NCBI RefSeq assembly: GCF_900005765.1 | Contig: NC_041679.1 | Location: 248,001-312,000 of the forward strand | Length of the DNA: 64,000 bases | DNA from: Plasmodium relictum | Lineage: Eukaryota; Apicomplexa; Aconoidasida; Haemosporida; Plasmodiidae | Reading direction: 5' to 3' | Part shown: positions 36,401 through 48,250 of the stretch, piece after piece | Position numbering within the stretch: the stretch's first letter is position 1 | Layout: every line of letters begins with the position of its first letter | Notes under the pieces: generated by a model | Told to the model about the DNA's origin: nothing | The model's database searches: none | Seen by the model: only the letters and a program-made list of their open reading frames with translations | Program-made: the position numbers and the translations under genes

Positions 36401-37514
36401 ATTCTTATATGGAATAAAAGCAATATTAAATAATAAGAAAATATGAATTTTTATATTCTTATAGAAAAGAAAAAAAAATTTCATCTACAATAGAGAATAT
36501 AAAAATAATTTTTTAATGATAAAATTTAGAAAGTAACTTTTTACAATACATTTCCAAGTTAAGAAATAAAGAATTTTTATTTAAAAAAAAAAGAAAAAAA
36601 AGATTAAGAATTTTTTATAGTAAATTATTGAATGTATAATTCTATAAAAAAAAATATATACACATATGCATATATATATGTAATGATTAGATAAAGTTGA
36701 AAATAATTACATAGTTACCATTGTGTATAATTGAGGAATAAAATGGATAAATACTATAAAGTAGATTAAAAATCTGTACACATAAATATGTAAAAGGAAA
36801 TCATGAATTTATTATTCAAAACAGTAATTTTAAAAAAGGCCCAAAAATTTAAAAAAAATTGATGAAATATTATGGAAAATTATGAGAATATATAATAATT
36901 TAAAAAATAAAAAAAATATATTAATAAATATAAAATTATTTAATTTAGTAGTGCATATGTAATGAAAATAATGTACATGAATACGTCGTATTGTTTTTAT
37001 CAGCAAAATGAAAAAATAAGAAAAAAAAAAGTATATGTTAAATTATAAATGTACACAAATTAAGTGTTAGTGATATGGTTTTAATTACATATTGTTATAC
37101 AATATTATTGAATATTTAAAAAAAAAATAAGAAACATTCTTTTAAAAGTATTTTTTAAAAAAAAGTAATTACATGATTTTAATTTAAAAGAGAAAAAATA
37201 AGAAATTATTTCTTTATACTAGTTAATCAGAATATTTATAAAAATATAATAAGCATATATATATATATAGCACATTTTTATAACCAGTAAAAAAAAAAAT
37301 TTTATTTTCAATAAAATTATATAATAATATAAAATTTAAAACAGAAAAAATTAAAAAGGTTTCAATTTTTATAAAGCAAAAAAAAAAAAAAATAAAATAA
37401 AATAAATAAATAAATAAAATAAAATTAAAATAAAATAAAATAAAATAGTAAAAAAATAGAAAAAAAAAGTTTTAAAATATAGAAAAAGACACAAATATAA
37501 TAATAGTTGCACAG
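35834..37514. other. Intergenic region TBCE-like to ubiquitin-like gene
   Basis: It contains a 55-base TA run and A-rich short-period sequence before the next gene (AAATA units near 37391-37450). No coding frame or RNA gene recognised. Confidence 0.55.
36343..36397. repeat. (TA)n microsatellite
   Basis: An uninterrupted TA dinucleotide run of about 55 bases. It lies in the gap between the TBCE-like and ubiquitin-like genes and is likely polymorphic. Confidence 0.9.
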
Positions 37515-37829
37515 ATGGATGAAATTTCTAAAGGCATTGTCTTTCCTTTAAAAGAAGAAAATATAGAAAAAGAAAAAAAAAAAGTAGAATTGGAAAATCA
37601 AATTCAAATAAATTTTCATCTGCCATGTGGTAACACAGTAGTTATGCATGAAGAAGCCAGTATAGAAGTTGGTTATTTAAAATTAATATTATCTAGAAAA
37701 TTACAAAAACCATATAATCAAATTAATTTAGCTTACAATAATAATATTATGCTTGATCCACTTTCAGTTATAGATATAATTAAAGAAAAGTCGTCAATCA
37801 TACATATAGATGTTAATTATATTGATTGA
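37515..37829 (+). CDS. Small ubiquitin-like-fold protein, function unknown
   Basis: A single exon encodes 104 residues. The N-terminal 30 residues are charged (KEENIEKEKKKVELE). The rest reads like a beta-grasp domain: strand IQINFHLPCGNTVVM, strand with ASIEVGYL, helix KLILSRKLQK, then PYNQINLAYNNNIM and DPLSVIDIIKEKSSIIHIDV. The residues flanking the helix match ubiquitin-like topology (initial hairpin, long helix, two short strands, final strand). There is no C-terminal Gly-Gly, so covalent conjugation is not expected. I do not recognise a specific family. It is compositionally normal and clearly coding, with few Asn. It converges with RPB10 about 370 bases away. Confidence 0.75.
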   Translation: MDEISKGIVFPLKEENIEKEKKKVELENQIQINFHLPCGNTVVMHEEASIEVGYLKLILSRKLQKPYNQINLAYNNNIMLDPLSVIDIIKEKSSIIHIDVNYID

Positions 37830-38195
37830 ATGTTAAAAAAAAAAAAATCTCAGTATTATAATGATTACAAGAGAATAAACTATTATTTTACCATGTATTA
37901 TATATATGTATTTAATTTTTTACATTATAATTTTATGAAAATTTTTTTTTATAAATAATATCATTGCATAATAATTTTTATGCTTTTATGGGTTAATTAC
38001 CCTTTCTTCAATTGAACATTATTTTATTTTTTGTTTCTGTTTTTCAATGAAATTATTAATGCATAAAATTTCACTTCTAATTAAAATACTAAATATTAAT
38101 TTTTTCTGAAAATTTTTGTAACATATTTTTTTTTTTTTTTTTTTTTTTCTTTTTTTTTTTTTTGAGTAATATTAATAAATTATCAGATAATGTAA
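37830..38195. other. Convergent gap between ubiquitin-like gene and RPB10
   Basis: It holds the two facing 3' ends, with long T runs at about 38127-38162. No gene or terminator structure recognised. The plus-strand open frame that runs into RPB10 is the antisense shadow of that gene. Confidence 0.55.
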
Positions 38196-38405
38196 CTACA
38201 ATTTTCTTTCATATATATTATAAGATAATAATTTATCCATCATATCAGCATGAGTTAATATCATTCTTCTACAACAGTATCTATATAAATTTAGTTCATC
38301 CAATGCATCAGACTTCGACATACCTTCTTCTAATTTTTTTTCATAAACATTCCAAAGGTTACCAATTAGTTTACCACAGGTAAAACAACGAACTGGTATT
38401 ATCAT
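38196..38405 (-). CDS. RPB10: RNA polymerase subunit RPABC5 (RPB10)
   Basis: This gene encodes 69 residues beginning [16 protein letters not shown], the near-invariant start of Rpb10. The open frame reaches 38423, but only through a TTG, and the family always starts at this Met. The zinc-binding set is complete: C-F-T-C near residues 7-10 and the Y-C-C-R-R-M pair in the middle. The DALDEL segment and the final helix with [11 protein letters not shown] are also present. The length matches other eukaryotes (about 65-70). RPB10 is shared by nuclear RNA polymerases I, II and III and helps anchor the RPB3/RPB11 subassembly. Confidence 0.96.
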   Translation of the reverse strand: MIIPVRCFTCGKLIGNLWNVYEKKLEEGMSKSDALDELNLYRYCCRRMILTHADMMDKLLSYNIYERKL

Positions 38406-39049
38406 TTTTTCTTCTTTTATCAAATAATAGAAAAGGAAAAAAAAAAAGGATAAAAGAAAAATAAAAAATTAAAAGGATTAATAATCTTAATTAAAAATGT
38501 AAAAATATTAATTTAAAAAATTTTTTTTAAATGGATTTTTCATAACATATATTTATTTCATTTTTTTTAAAATATTAAGCAATTTATCTTATAATGTTAT
38601 TTTGAAAAATTATAATATATTTTTTTTAGTGATATTTATACTTAATTAAAAAAGATAAAACTTTCATAGAAAAAAAAAATAAAAAAATATATTCAAATGA
38701 TTTATCTAATTTATTTCAATTTAAGATAATTTATGAAAAGTTTAAAATTTAAATAAAAAAATGTAGTAAATGCATACTTCGATTTTTTTTTTTTTTTTTT
38801 TTTTTTTTTCAGTGAATTAAAAATTTAGTACAAATTAAACAAAAAATACTAAAAAAAAAATGAATAAAAAAAAAAAAATATATTTCTTAAGCATTTATTT
38901 TCAATTAAAAATGTTTTTGTAATAAAGAAAATAATTCTAAGAGCAATTTTATATCACTTTAAATATTGTAAAAAAAAAAAAAAAAAAAAAAGAGAAAAAC
39001 AACTTTAATTTTACTAATAATTTAAATAAAGATACATATTTTTTCTTAT
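38406..39049. other. Intergenic region RPB10 to TEDC1-like gene
   Basis: AT-rich, with poly-T at about 38781-38809 and poly-A at about 38970-38991. It contains the RPB10 promoter and the 3' end of the next minus-strand gene. No gene seen. Confidence 0.55.
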
Positions 39050-41948
39050 TTAAAGATTGTAAGTAACACAATTCATATATTTTTCCACTTTACGAAGAAT
39101 ATGATAAAAATTATGTGTACATATATCTAGTTTATTTTTTACAAAATCTGAATATTCTTCATTTTTTTTGTGAATATTATCAGAAAAAGTATATATATCA
39201 TTGTTAGATATAAATTGATCTGAATATTTAAATATAGTTGATGCATAAGTTGACGGTTTTTCATTTATCCTATAATTTGAATTAGACATTAAATTAATTA
39301 TATAGTTACTACCAGGAGAATCTATATTCTGTTTATTATTTTTGTGTTTTTCTTTTTTATGATAAGCATACATATTATTCCAGTCATTTAGCTCTATTTT
39401 ATTTATATCAACAATTGTTCTAATAAAATTTTGTTGCTTTATACCTTCAACTATCTGACTGAAGTCTAAAATTGGCTGATATTTTAATATTTTATCAATA
39501 CTTATTAAGTGTTTATTTACAATATTAGCTAAATTTGTATAATCTTCTCTCTCTACGTTAGAATTAATTACCATGTTTTTTTTTTTCTCTTCTAAAAATT
39601 CAATAAATACTTCATTATTTAAGTTTTTGGATTTTTTTTTATAATTATAAAAAGCCTCAAATTCGATGTGTAAATTATTTACATATTTCGTAATACTATT
39701 AAATTTATTTGTATATAAATCTTTTTCATTTCTTGAAATTTTATTATAGCCAGTAGTACATCCTTTATGCATTAAGTATTCTTTTAATAATTTGTAATTT
39801 TTTTCAAAATCGTTTAAATCCTATTTAAAGAAAAAAAAAAAAAATTATTTTTTATTTTATTATATGCAACGCAAATTTTTCTATTAGACTAAACAAGTTG
39901 TAAAAATAAATAAACGCATATAAGTGCGTTCCTTTTAATAAAGTATAAAATAATTCTAAATTTTATCAACAAAAAAAAAAAATGAAACATTAAAATAATG
40001 AATTAATAAGCGAATATCAAAATTTTAGAATATACAAAAAAAATAATTACTAAAAAATTATTAAAAAGTATCAACATAAAAATAATAAAATAAAAATCTA
40101 TAAATAAAAAAATTTTTTTTGTTTAGCTAAATATATATAATATTATTGAAGTTTCTTGCATTTTAAAATTTAAACTAATTATGTTACACTTAAAACATGA
40201 AGATGCAAATTATCATCATTTTTTCTGTATTCAATGTTATCGTAAAAAAATTTATTATTATTTATATCATAAAAATTTATATCAGCTTTGTCTTCGTTAG
40301 ACTTTTCTATTCTTTCATTTAAAACTAAGGTTTCTGAAAAAATAGATTGAATCCATATCCAAAAAACTGCCCTTAATTGTTCAAAATGAAAAAAATCTAT
40401 TCCATTTTTATAAATATGAATAACTTTATTATATAAAGAGATGTCATTTAAAACATAGAATTCATTTATTGTTATTTTATCATTTAAAAAATCATAATTT
40501 ATATTATCTAAAAATTCTATATAATCGGACGAACTAGACGTCTGCCTATTAAAACTATTTTTTTTATTATTATTGTTATTATTTATCATATTATGTAATT
40601 TTTTACTTTCTACATTTTTTATTTCTTTTTCATTATCAGTAATAACAGAAAATAAAATATTATTGGATAAATCAATTTTTCTACCATTATGCAGTTTGTC
40701 TAATTTATAATTTTCTTTTACATTATTTAAATTAATAACAGCGTTGTGAGGTTCGGTAAATGTACTTATTAGTTCACTAAACTTATGAAATAGCATTAAT
40801 CTAGTTTTGTCATAATTTTGTAATTTGCTTAAATTTAATGATATTTTATTTTGCAATTGTATCAATTTACTGCAATTTTTATTAATATTTCTTGTAATAT
40901 CCACTAAATATATATTATTATTGTGATCAAAATATAAGTCATTTTCATCATTATATTTTTTATTACTGTAAAATTTTAAAAAATTTTCTTGATACTTGGA
41001 GTAATCGTAATGTATGTATTCATCTAAATTAAAATTTTCTTCTTTCTCTCCCTCATCATCATTATGTTCTTTTTCTTCTTCTATTTCTCTTTTTTTTTTT
41101 TTTTTTAATGCTAAATTTTCCTCTTTTTGTTCATACTCCTTTTTATTCTTTTTTTTTTCTTCTGCATTAGCCATTTGATCTTCATCAATATCTTTTTTCT
41201 TTTTTAATTTTTGTAAAAAGTTATAAAAATATTTGCATTCAAAAACTTCCAAATCATAAGGCCTGTTAGAAAGCAAAAGCATTGCTTCATTTATAAAATG
41301 ATAAAATTCGTATTCTTCATTATTATGTTCATCCACCTTTTCTGTTGATTTATGTATATTTTTTTTATTATTGCAAAGATTCTGGAAAAATTTTTCATAA
41401 AATGGTTGCCTTTTGTCAAAATTCTCAAATAATTTTATACTATCAATTAAAAAACCAATGCATAATAATAATTCTTTTGCCATTTGAAAATTGCATTTAA
41501 TCAAATGATATAATCTAGGATATTGAAAATACTCTAATAAAATTATTACTAAAGGCGATATTATATAAAAATCTTCAAAGTAGTTTACATCTTCATCTAA
41601 TTCTTCATAAAAATATTCTTCATCATCATCTTCTAAACCTTCTATATCCTCTTTTTTTTCATTCATATCATTTTTTCTTTTGTTATTTTTTATAAACTTT
41701 TCTTCTACTTTTAAAATTTCTTTTTTTATATATTCATTGTAAGTAGGCTTAAATTTTCTTTTAAATTCAAAACAATATAAAAGGCATAAATCATTTATTA
41801 AAAAACAATATTTAATAATAACTTTTCTTCTTTTCACTTTTTTATCATTTTTCCCTCTTCTTAATAATTCAGCTGTGATATATTCAATTCCAAAGTAATT
41901 AAAAACATCACAAACATGTTCTAAACTCTCTTTAATTGTAATATTCAT
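39050..41948 (-). CDS. TEDC1-like protein (putative tubulin epsilon/delta complex partner)
   Basis: I propose two exons on the minus strand: 41948-40188 and 39820-39050, giving 843 residues. The 367-base intron starts GTAACA and ends in a T-rich acceptor, TAG, before GAT. Both exons join in phase 0, and the frame upstream of the second exon's first Met (39772) is open only back to that acceptor. In exon 1, residues about 140-190 read ISPLVIILLEYFQYPRLYHL, followed by AKELLLCIGFLI. This resembles the TEDC1 (C14orf80) segment with G-Y-P and SRELLLALGWLL. A later helix (IQLQNKISLNLSKLQNYDK) and FEQLRAVFWIWIQSIF near 520-540 also fit that family's pattern. TEDC1 and TEDC2 act with delta- and epsilon-tubulin on centriole triplet stability. 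An acidic/Lys-rich insert occupies about 235-310. The assignment is from short motifs and could be wrong; the two frames might also be separate genes. Confidence 0.5.
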
Positions 41949-42525
41949 TTTATATAATAAACATATAAAAAAAAATTTTTTTTAAATTTATAAATATATT
42001 ATTATTTATCAATAATTATTTACATTCTATATATCAAGGGAAAAATTTTCAGTATTATATATCTTTTTTTTTTTTTTTTTTTTTTATATTTTTTAAAAGA
42101 AAACTGATATTTATAAAATTATCATTAACTCTTAAGAGAAAATTTTCTCAATATATAACAAAAGAAATATATGTTTTTTATATATTTAATTGACTTATAT
42201 ATTTCTTTTTGTAATTTATGTAAAATAAATATTTTAAGGAAATAAATTATTATGAGATTTTAAAAAATTAACTTTAATAACATAAAAATTTAGTATTTTT
42301 TGCACATTCTTTAGTAGAGTTATAAAATTAAAATATAAAATATTATTTTACTTTAAAAGAAACAAAAGAATAACTAAATTAAAGATTTATATTGTAACAA
42401 TTAGTTATAAGAGGAGACAATAAAAAAAAAAAAATGTAATAATAGATGTAATTAAAAATTACAAAAAATTGAAAAAAAATAAAAGTATTATCATTAGTAA
42501 AATATATAAAAATAATAAGAATATA
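41949..42525. other. Divergent promoter region TEDC1-like / BUD32
   Basis: This 577-base gap separates two head-to-head genes. It has a long poly-T (42065-42086) and otherwise plain AT-rich sequence. Confidence 0.55.
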
Positions 42526-43175
42526 ATGGATTGTGTTTTAATATCATCAGGATCTGATGCTGTAAAAAAAAAAAAATTTTGTTTTTATTACTATTTATAG
42601 AATTTAATCATTTATTACTTTTTAAAATTAATATATAATTTTCTTATTTATAAGAATTGTATAATTTTCCTTTTTTTATTCTTTTAGAGAATATACAAAT
42701 GTGATTTTATTGGAAAAGAAGCAGTTAAAAAGGTAATTTATAGAAAATTCTATAGGCATAGAAAAATAGACGCAAAAATTAGAAAATTAAGAATATCTAA
42801 TGAAATAAAGTTTACAAAAAAATTAGCTTGCTTAAATATTGATATTCCATTTCTTTATTTTGTTGATGTAAAAGAAAAAAGTTTATATTTTGAATACGTA
42901 AAAGGGTGCACAATCAATAATATTTTAAAAAATATAAAACAATATGAAGCAAATATTGCAAAATGTATAGGTATGATTTTAGCAAAAATACATAACGGAA
43001 ATGTAATACATGGAGATTTTACTACCTCTAATTTAATTTTAAGGAATTCTTATATTAATCAAAATAAAATTTATGATTATTCAAATAACTCAATTTATGA
43101 ATTTAATGATCTTGATAAAATAAAATTATGTGTAATAGATTTTGGACTATCTTTCTTATCAGCATCTGTTGAAGT

Positions 43176-43206
<31 letters not shown>

Positions 43207-43713
43207 TTAAATAAAATAAATAAAATTTTACATTAATAAATAATTATTATGTAATATATATAGGATAAGGCTGTTGATTTGTTTGTTCTTTTAAAAGCTA
43301 TTAAAAGTTTTCACAGTGAATTTTCATTATTGGTAATAAAATATATTACATTATATATATATATATATATACAATAAATTCTTTGCTCATCTTTTTTTCT
43401 AATAAATTTTAAAAAAAATAGGAAAAAGATATCCTACTAGGTTATGAAATAAAATCAAATAACTTCAACGAGATTATTAAAAAGCTTGAAATAGGTTTGT
43501 TTACAATTAAAACAAATAAAAAAAAGCTAAAATATATATAATTCGAAACACTCAAATTTTTACTTTTTTTGCTTTTAATAAATTAATATATTTAATATAT
43601 AATATCATAATATTTAAATACTTTATTATTATATTCTCCATACATAAAAGCATTTTATTTTTTTCTTTTCTTTAGTTAAACAAAGAGGAAGAAAAAGACC
43701 AATGGTTGGATAA
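42526..43713 (+). CDS. BUD32: KEOPS complex protein kinase BUD32 (PRPK)
   Basis: Five exons: 42526-42561, 42688-43173, 43264-43332, 43422-43494 and 43676-43713, giving 233 residues. Exon 1 has only 12 codons and carries the glycine-loop start (ISSGSDA). Exon 2 has the family signature KFYRHRKIDAKIRKLRISNE, the catalytic HGDFTTSNLI (Asp122) and the metal-binding IDFGLSF (Asp163). Exon 3 gives DKAVDLFVLLKAI, standard for BUD32. Exon 5 gives the invariant C-terminus VKQRGRKRPMVG. The length equals archaeal and yeast BUD32. In KEOPS with Kae1, Bud32 supports N6-threonylcarbamoyl (t6A) modification of tRNAs reading ANN codons, acting as ATPase rather than as a classical kinase. Lysine and asparagine codons (AAA, AAT) are ANN codons and dominate this genome, so demand for t6A should be high (inference). 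The exon model is very secure because every phase agrees with the family sequence. Confidence 0.95.
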
Positions 43714-44737
43714 CAATCATATTTTTATTTAAATGTTTATTTAAAATATACTAAAGACATATATAATAAATGTATATATTTTCAAAGAAAACATTTCAAT
43801 AATATCCATTTTTTTTATATAATTAATATAAAAAATAACCCTTTTTATATTTTTAACAATTTTTTAAATGGACTTTATACATTTTTTAATTTTTTTTTTA
43901 AAGCATCTTTATATGCCATTTTTTTTTAATAATATTTTCTCTTTTATTTTATTTAATTTTTTTATTAAATGTTGTGTATGATGATACCCAAGTTGATATT
44001 AACTATATTATAAAAAAGCAAAAGAAAAAAATTTAATATTCTTTTGATTCTTAAAATTTAACTTTCCATTAATGGTACATAATTCCTTCTTGAAATTAAA
44101 AGAATGAAGAAAAGACCTATTTGTATATCGAGAGTATAACAAAACGACAGAAAAAAAAAAAGAAATGCAATTTACTATATTTTGTTCATATAAAAAAGTA
44201 TATTACATCAAAACTTTCAAATAAGTATTTTAAAGAAATTATAAAACTACATATTTTTTTTATTTAAATATATAAAATAGGTTATGGTTTTTTTTTTTAT
44301 AAATATATAAAAAAAAAAAAAAAAAAAAAACCTAGTAGTCTCTCTTAAATATAATTATGTCTTTGTTTTCGATAATATTATATATATATGTATGTAATTT
44401 TATTGAAGCATAGGTAAAATACATAATTTCATTTCCATTTATCTATAAAATTTCATAAATCTACATAAAAAAAAAAAAAAGTGAAAAATATAATAATAAG
44501 TATGGAACTGTGAAATAACTTATAAATTGTTAATATATTTTATTTAAACATAAATCTTATTAAAGAAAAAAAAATTTTTTTTTACTATTTTAATCTATAT
44601 ATAAAAAAAAGATGTAAAAAAATATATTCATAATAAAATATCTATAATAACATTTCTTGTATGCATATCTTATATGCATGTATATTTTTTTATTTTTAGA
44701 ATCTTTTTATATAAAATTTATTTTAATTTTGATTTTG

Positions 44738-44744
44738 ATGGGGC
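44738..44744 (+). promoter_or_regulatory. Single G-box-like element upstream of HSP90
   Basis: ATGGGGC fits the published Plasmodium heat-shock G-box consensus (A/G)NGGGG(C/A). It lies about 725 bases upstream of the HSP90 ATG, in the same orientation as the right arm of the hairpin. Confidence 0.5.
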
Positions 44745-45033
44745 GCAAGCTTTATTTAAAAAATTTGTATGAAACAAAAAAAAATACATATAATTTATAT
44801 GCATAATAAGAAGCATATATATGCGATGGGTTCGTTATTCAGTATTAGAAGCATAAATTATTCTATTGGTTATAGAAAATAATCACATTATCTCATTAAA
44901 AAATATTTTATTCATTTTTATCTTATAATGTTAGGGAAAATTTTAATTTTTAAAAAGTAATTAAATTACTTAAATATTAATATATATATAAATTTTATTA
45001 TTTTTTAATGAGCATGTTAAACGAAAAAAAAAA

Positions 45034-45058
45034 AATGGCCCCGCGTGATGGGGCCATT
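45034..45058. promoter_or_regulatory. Inverted pair of G-boxes forming a perfect hairpin
   Basis: AATGGCCCC and GGGGCCATT form a perfect 9-base-pair stem around a 7-base loop (GCGTGAT). Each arm contains ATGGGGC, matching the G-box (A/G)NGGGG(C/A) described upstream of Plasmodium hsp86 (HSP90) and other heat-shock genes. It lies 410 bases upstream of the HSP90 start codon. G+C content here is far above all surrounding intergenic DNA. Role as a promoter element is established for the P. falciparum orthologue; here it is inferred. Confidence 0.8.
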
Positions 45059-45468
45059 GATATATTGTATTCAGTATTTGTAAACATAATTTTGTAGTAA
45101 TTTCTGCATGATCAAAAAAAAAAAAAAAAAAAAATTAAATAAAATTAAAATAAAAAAAAAAAAAAAAATTATTTTTAAATTTCATGTTTCACAAAAAATT
45201 TCTCATACAAAAAATTTTATTAATTTCAAATAAGGAATTATTTTAAAATTTTTTAAAATTAAGTCAACTTAAACGAACAGAAAATATTTAAAATATATGT
45301 TTCTCTTTTTTTTTTTTTATCCTTTTATATTAATAAAAATTTAGTATCTTTATATACATTAATATAATTGTATATATATATATATATTTATATATATAAT
45401 ACACAATACTTTTAATAAGTAGTTAACTATTTTCTTATTTTATTAATTTTTTTATTTTTTTATACAAA

Positions 45469-48250
45469 ATGTCAAAAGAAACATTTGCATTCAATGCCGA
45501 TATAAGGCAATTAATGAGTTTAATCATTAATACTTTTTATAGCAATAAAGAAATTTTTCTAAGAGAACTTATTAGCAATGCTAGTGATGCTCTTGATAAA
45601 ATCAGATATGAAGCTATAACTGATCCTCAAAAACTATCAGCAGAACCCGAATTTTTTATTCGAATTATTCCAGATAAAACAAATAATACTTTAACTATTG
45701 AAGATTCAGGTATCGGTATGACTAAGAATGATTTAATTAATAATTTAGGTACAATCGCTAGATCAGGAACTAAAGCCTTCATGGAGGCCATTCAAGCTAG
45801 TGGAGATATTTCTATGATTGGTCAATTTGGTGTTGGTTTTTACTCAGCTTATTTAGTTGCTGATCATGTTGTAGTTATTTCAAAAAATAACGACGATGAA
45901 CAGTATGTTTGGGAATCAGCAGCAGGTGGATCTTTTACTGTTACGAAAGATGAAACTAATGAAAAGATCGGAAGAGGAACAAAAATAATATTACATTTAA
46001 AAGAGGATCAATTAGAATATTTAGAAGAAAAAAGAATTAAAGATTTAGTTAAAAAGCATTCTGAATTCATTTCTTTTCCAATTAAATTGTACTGTGAAAG
46101 ACAAAACGAAAAAGAAATAACTGCATCTGAAGATGAAGAAGATGTAGAAAAGAAAAAAGATGAAAATGAAGAAGATAAAGAAAAAAAAGAAGAAACAGAA
46201 GAAGACAAAGAGAAAAAAGAAGATAATGAAGAAGATAAAACTGATCACCCAAAAGTAGAAGATGTTACTGAAGAATTGGAAAAAGCAGAAAAAAAAAAAA
46301 AAGAAAAAAAAAAAAAAAAAGTACATACAGTTGAACATGAATGGGAAGAATTAAACAAACAGAAACCATTATGGATGAGAAAACCTGAAGAAGTTACTAA
46401 TGAAGAATATGCAAGTTTCTATAAATCATTAACAAACGATTGGGAAGATCACTTAGCTGTCAAACATTTTTCTGTAGAAGGTCAATTGGAATTTAAAGCA
46501 TTGTTATTTATTCCAAAAAGAGCACCTTTTGATATGTTTGAAAATAGAAAAAAAAGAAATAACATTAAATTATATGTTAGAAGAGTTTTCATTATGGATG
46601 ACTGTGAAGAAATTATTCCAGAATGGCTCAACTTTGTTAAAGGTGTTGTCGACTCTGAAGATTTACCACTTAATATTTCAAGAGAATCATTACAACAAAA
46701 TAAAATTTTAAAAGTTATTAAAAAAAATCTTATTAAGAAATGTTTAGATATGTTCTCTGAATTAGCAGAAAACAAAGAAAATTATAAAAAGTTTTATGAA
46801 CAATTCAGCAAAAATCTTAAATTAGGAATTCATGAAGATAATGCTAACAGAGCAAAGGTAATAAAAGCATACAATTAATTTATTAAAATTGTGTACACTA
46901 ATATATATATATATAGAGAGAGAGAGTCAAGAAAAAAAAAAAATATATATATATATTATATATTATCTAAAATCGTATACAAATATAATATTTATATAAA
47001 AAGAAGTATATTTATATTCCAAATTTTAATTACATGTATGCAATTTAAGCATAAATGTTCAGACGATTTGGGAAAATAATATTAAAATAATTAATTTATA
47101 ATTATTTGAAATGTTATATTTTAAATAATTAAAAAAAAATAAGTTAGTTGTTTTAGTCGCTTATCACCTTAGCATGCATTTATTGTTTATTTATTTATAA
47201 ATATAATAAATGTTTATATTATTTTACATTTAATATATATTTATTATTATTTATAAATGAATAAATAAGACGGCAATATTTATTACCATGATAATTAAAT
47301 GCATTGAGTCATAAAAGCGAAACAAATATATACATATTCATCCATATTAAAAGAAAGAAGAAATCATTTTATTATATAAAGTATTACATATATTGCAAAA
47401 TATATAAAAAAAAAATGAATTTTATTTTTTTTTTTATTTTTAGATAACTGAATTACTCAGATTCCAAACATCAAAATCAGGTGATGAAATGATTGGATTA
47501 AAAGAATATGTAGATAGAATGAAAGAAAATCAAAAAGATATCTACTACATAACAGGAGAATCTATTACTGCAGTAGCCAATTCTCCATTTTTAGAGGCTT
47601 TAACTAAAAAAGGTTATGAAGTTATTTATATGGTTGATCCAATTGATGAATATGCTGTACAACAATTAAAAGACTTCGATGGTAAAAAATTGAAATGTTG
47701 TACTAAAGAAGGTTTAGATTTTGATGATTCAGATGAAGCAAAGAAAGATTTTGAAACATTGAAAGCAGAATATGAAGGATTATGTAAAGTTATAAAAGAC
47801 GTATTACATGAGAAAGTAGAAAAAGTTGTTGTTGGTCAAAGAATAACAGATTCTCCATGTGTTTTAGTCACATCTGAATTTGGATGGTCAGCAAATATGG
47901 AAAGAATTATGAAAGCACAAGCATTAAGAGATAATTCTATGACTAGTTACATGTTATCAAAAAAAATAATGGAAATTAACGCTCGTCACCCAATTATTTC
48001 TGCATTAAAACAAAAAGCTGATGCAGATAAATCAGACAAAACTGTAAAAGACTTAATATGGTTATTGTTTGATACTTCATTATTAACATCTGGTTTTGCT
48101 CTCGAAGAACCAACAATCTTCTCTAAAAGAATACATAGAATGATTAAATTAGGACTATCAATTGATGAGGAAGAAAATAATGATATTGAATTACCACCAC
48201 TTGAAGAAAATGTTGAAGGAACTGATTCAAAAATGGAAGAAGTTGACTAA
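45469..48250 (+). CDS. HSP90: Cytosolic heat shock protein 90
   Basis: Two exons, 45469-46857 and 47444-48250, encode 731 residues; the intron is 586 bases and phase 0. The N-terminal ATPase domain has the GHKL motifs: [10 protein letters not shown] near residue 38, [20 protein letters not shown] near 80-100 and [15 protein letters not shown] near 120-135. A Glu/Lys-rich charged linker runs from about 212 to 285, longer than in yeast. The middle domain has [12 protein letters not shown], and the C-terminal dimer domain ends in MEEVD, the docking site for TPR co-chaperones. It is the cytosolic form (no signal peptide, MEEVD rather than KDEL). The intron splits the protein after ANRAK, before [11 protein letters not shown]90 matures kinases and other clients and is heat-inducible and essential in blood stages. 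The G-box hairpin upstream is its likely promoter element. Confidence 0.98.

Larger units (their letters stand above)
43714..45468. other. HSP90 upstream region
   Basis: This 1.75 kb stretch separates BUD32 from HSP90. It holds the BUD32 3' end, poly-A runs, and three copies of a G-box-like element, annotated separately. These are the only sizeable G+C-rich patches in an otherwise AT-rich region. No coding frame seen. Confidence 0.6.

Noticed and set aside
38406-38423. Six extra N-terminal codons on RPB10
   Set aside because: They start with TTG, and the family start MIIPVRC is at 38405.
46008-46775. Minus-strand open frames inside HSP90
   Set aside because: They are antisense of conserved HSP90 coding sequence; their Ser/Phe richness comes from the Glu/Lys linker.
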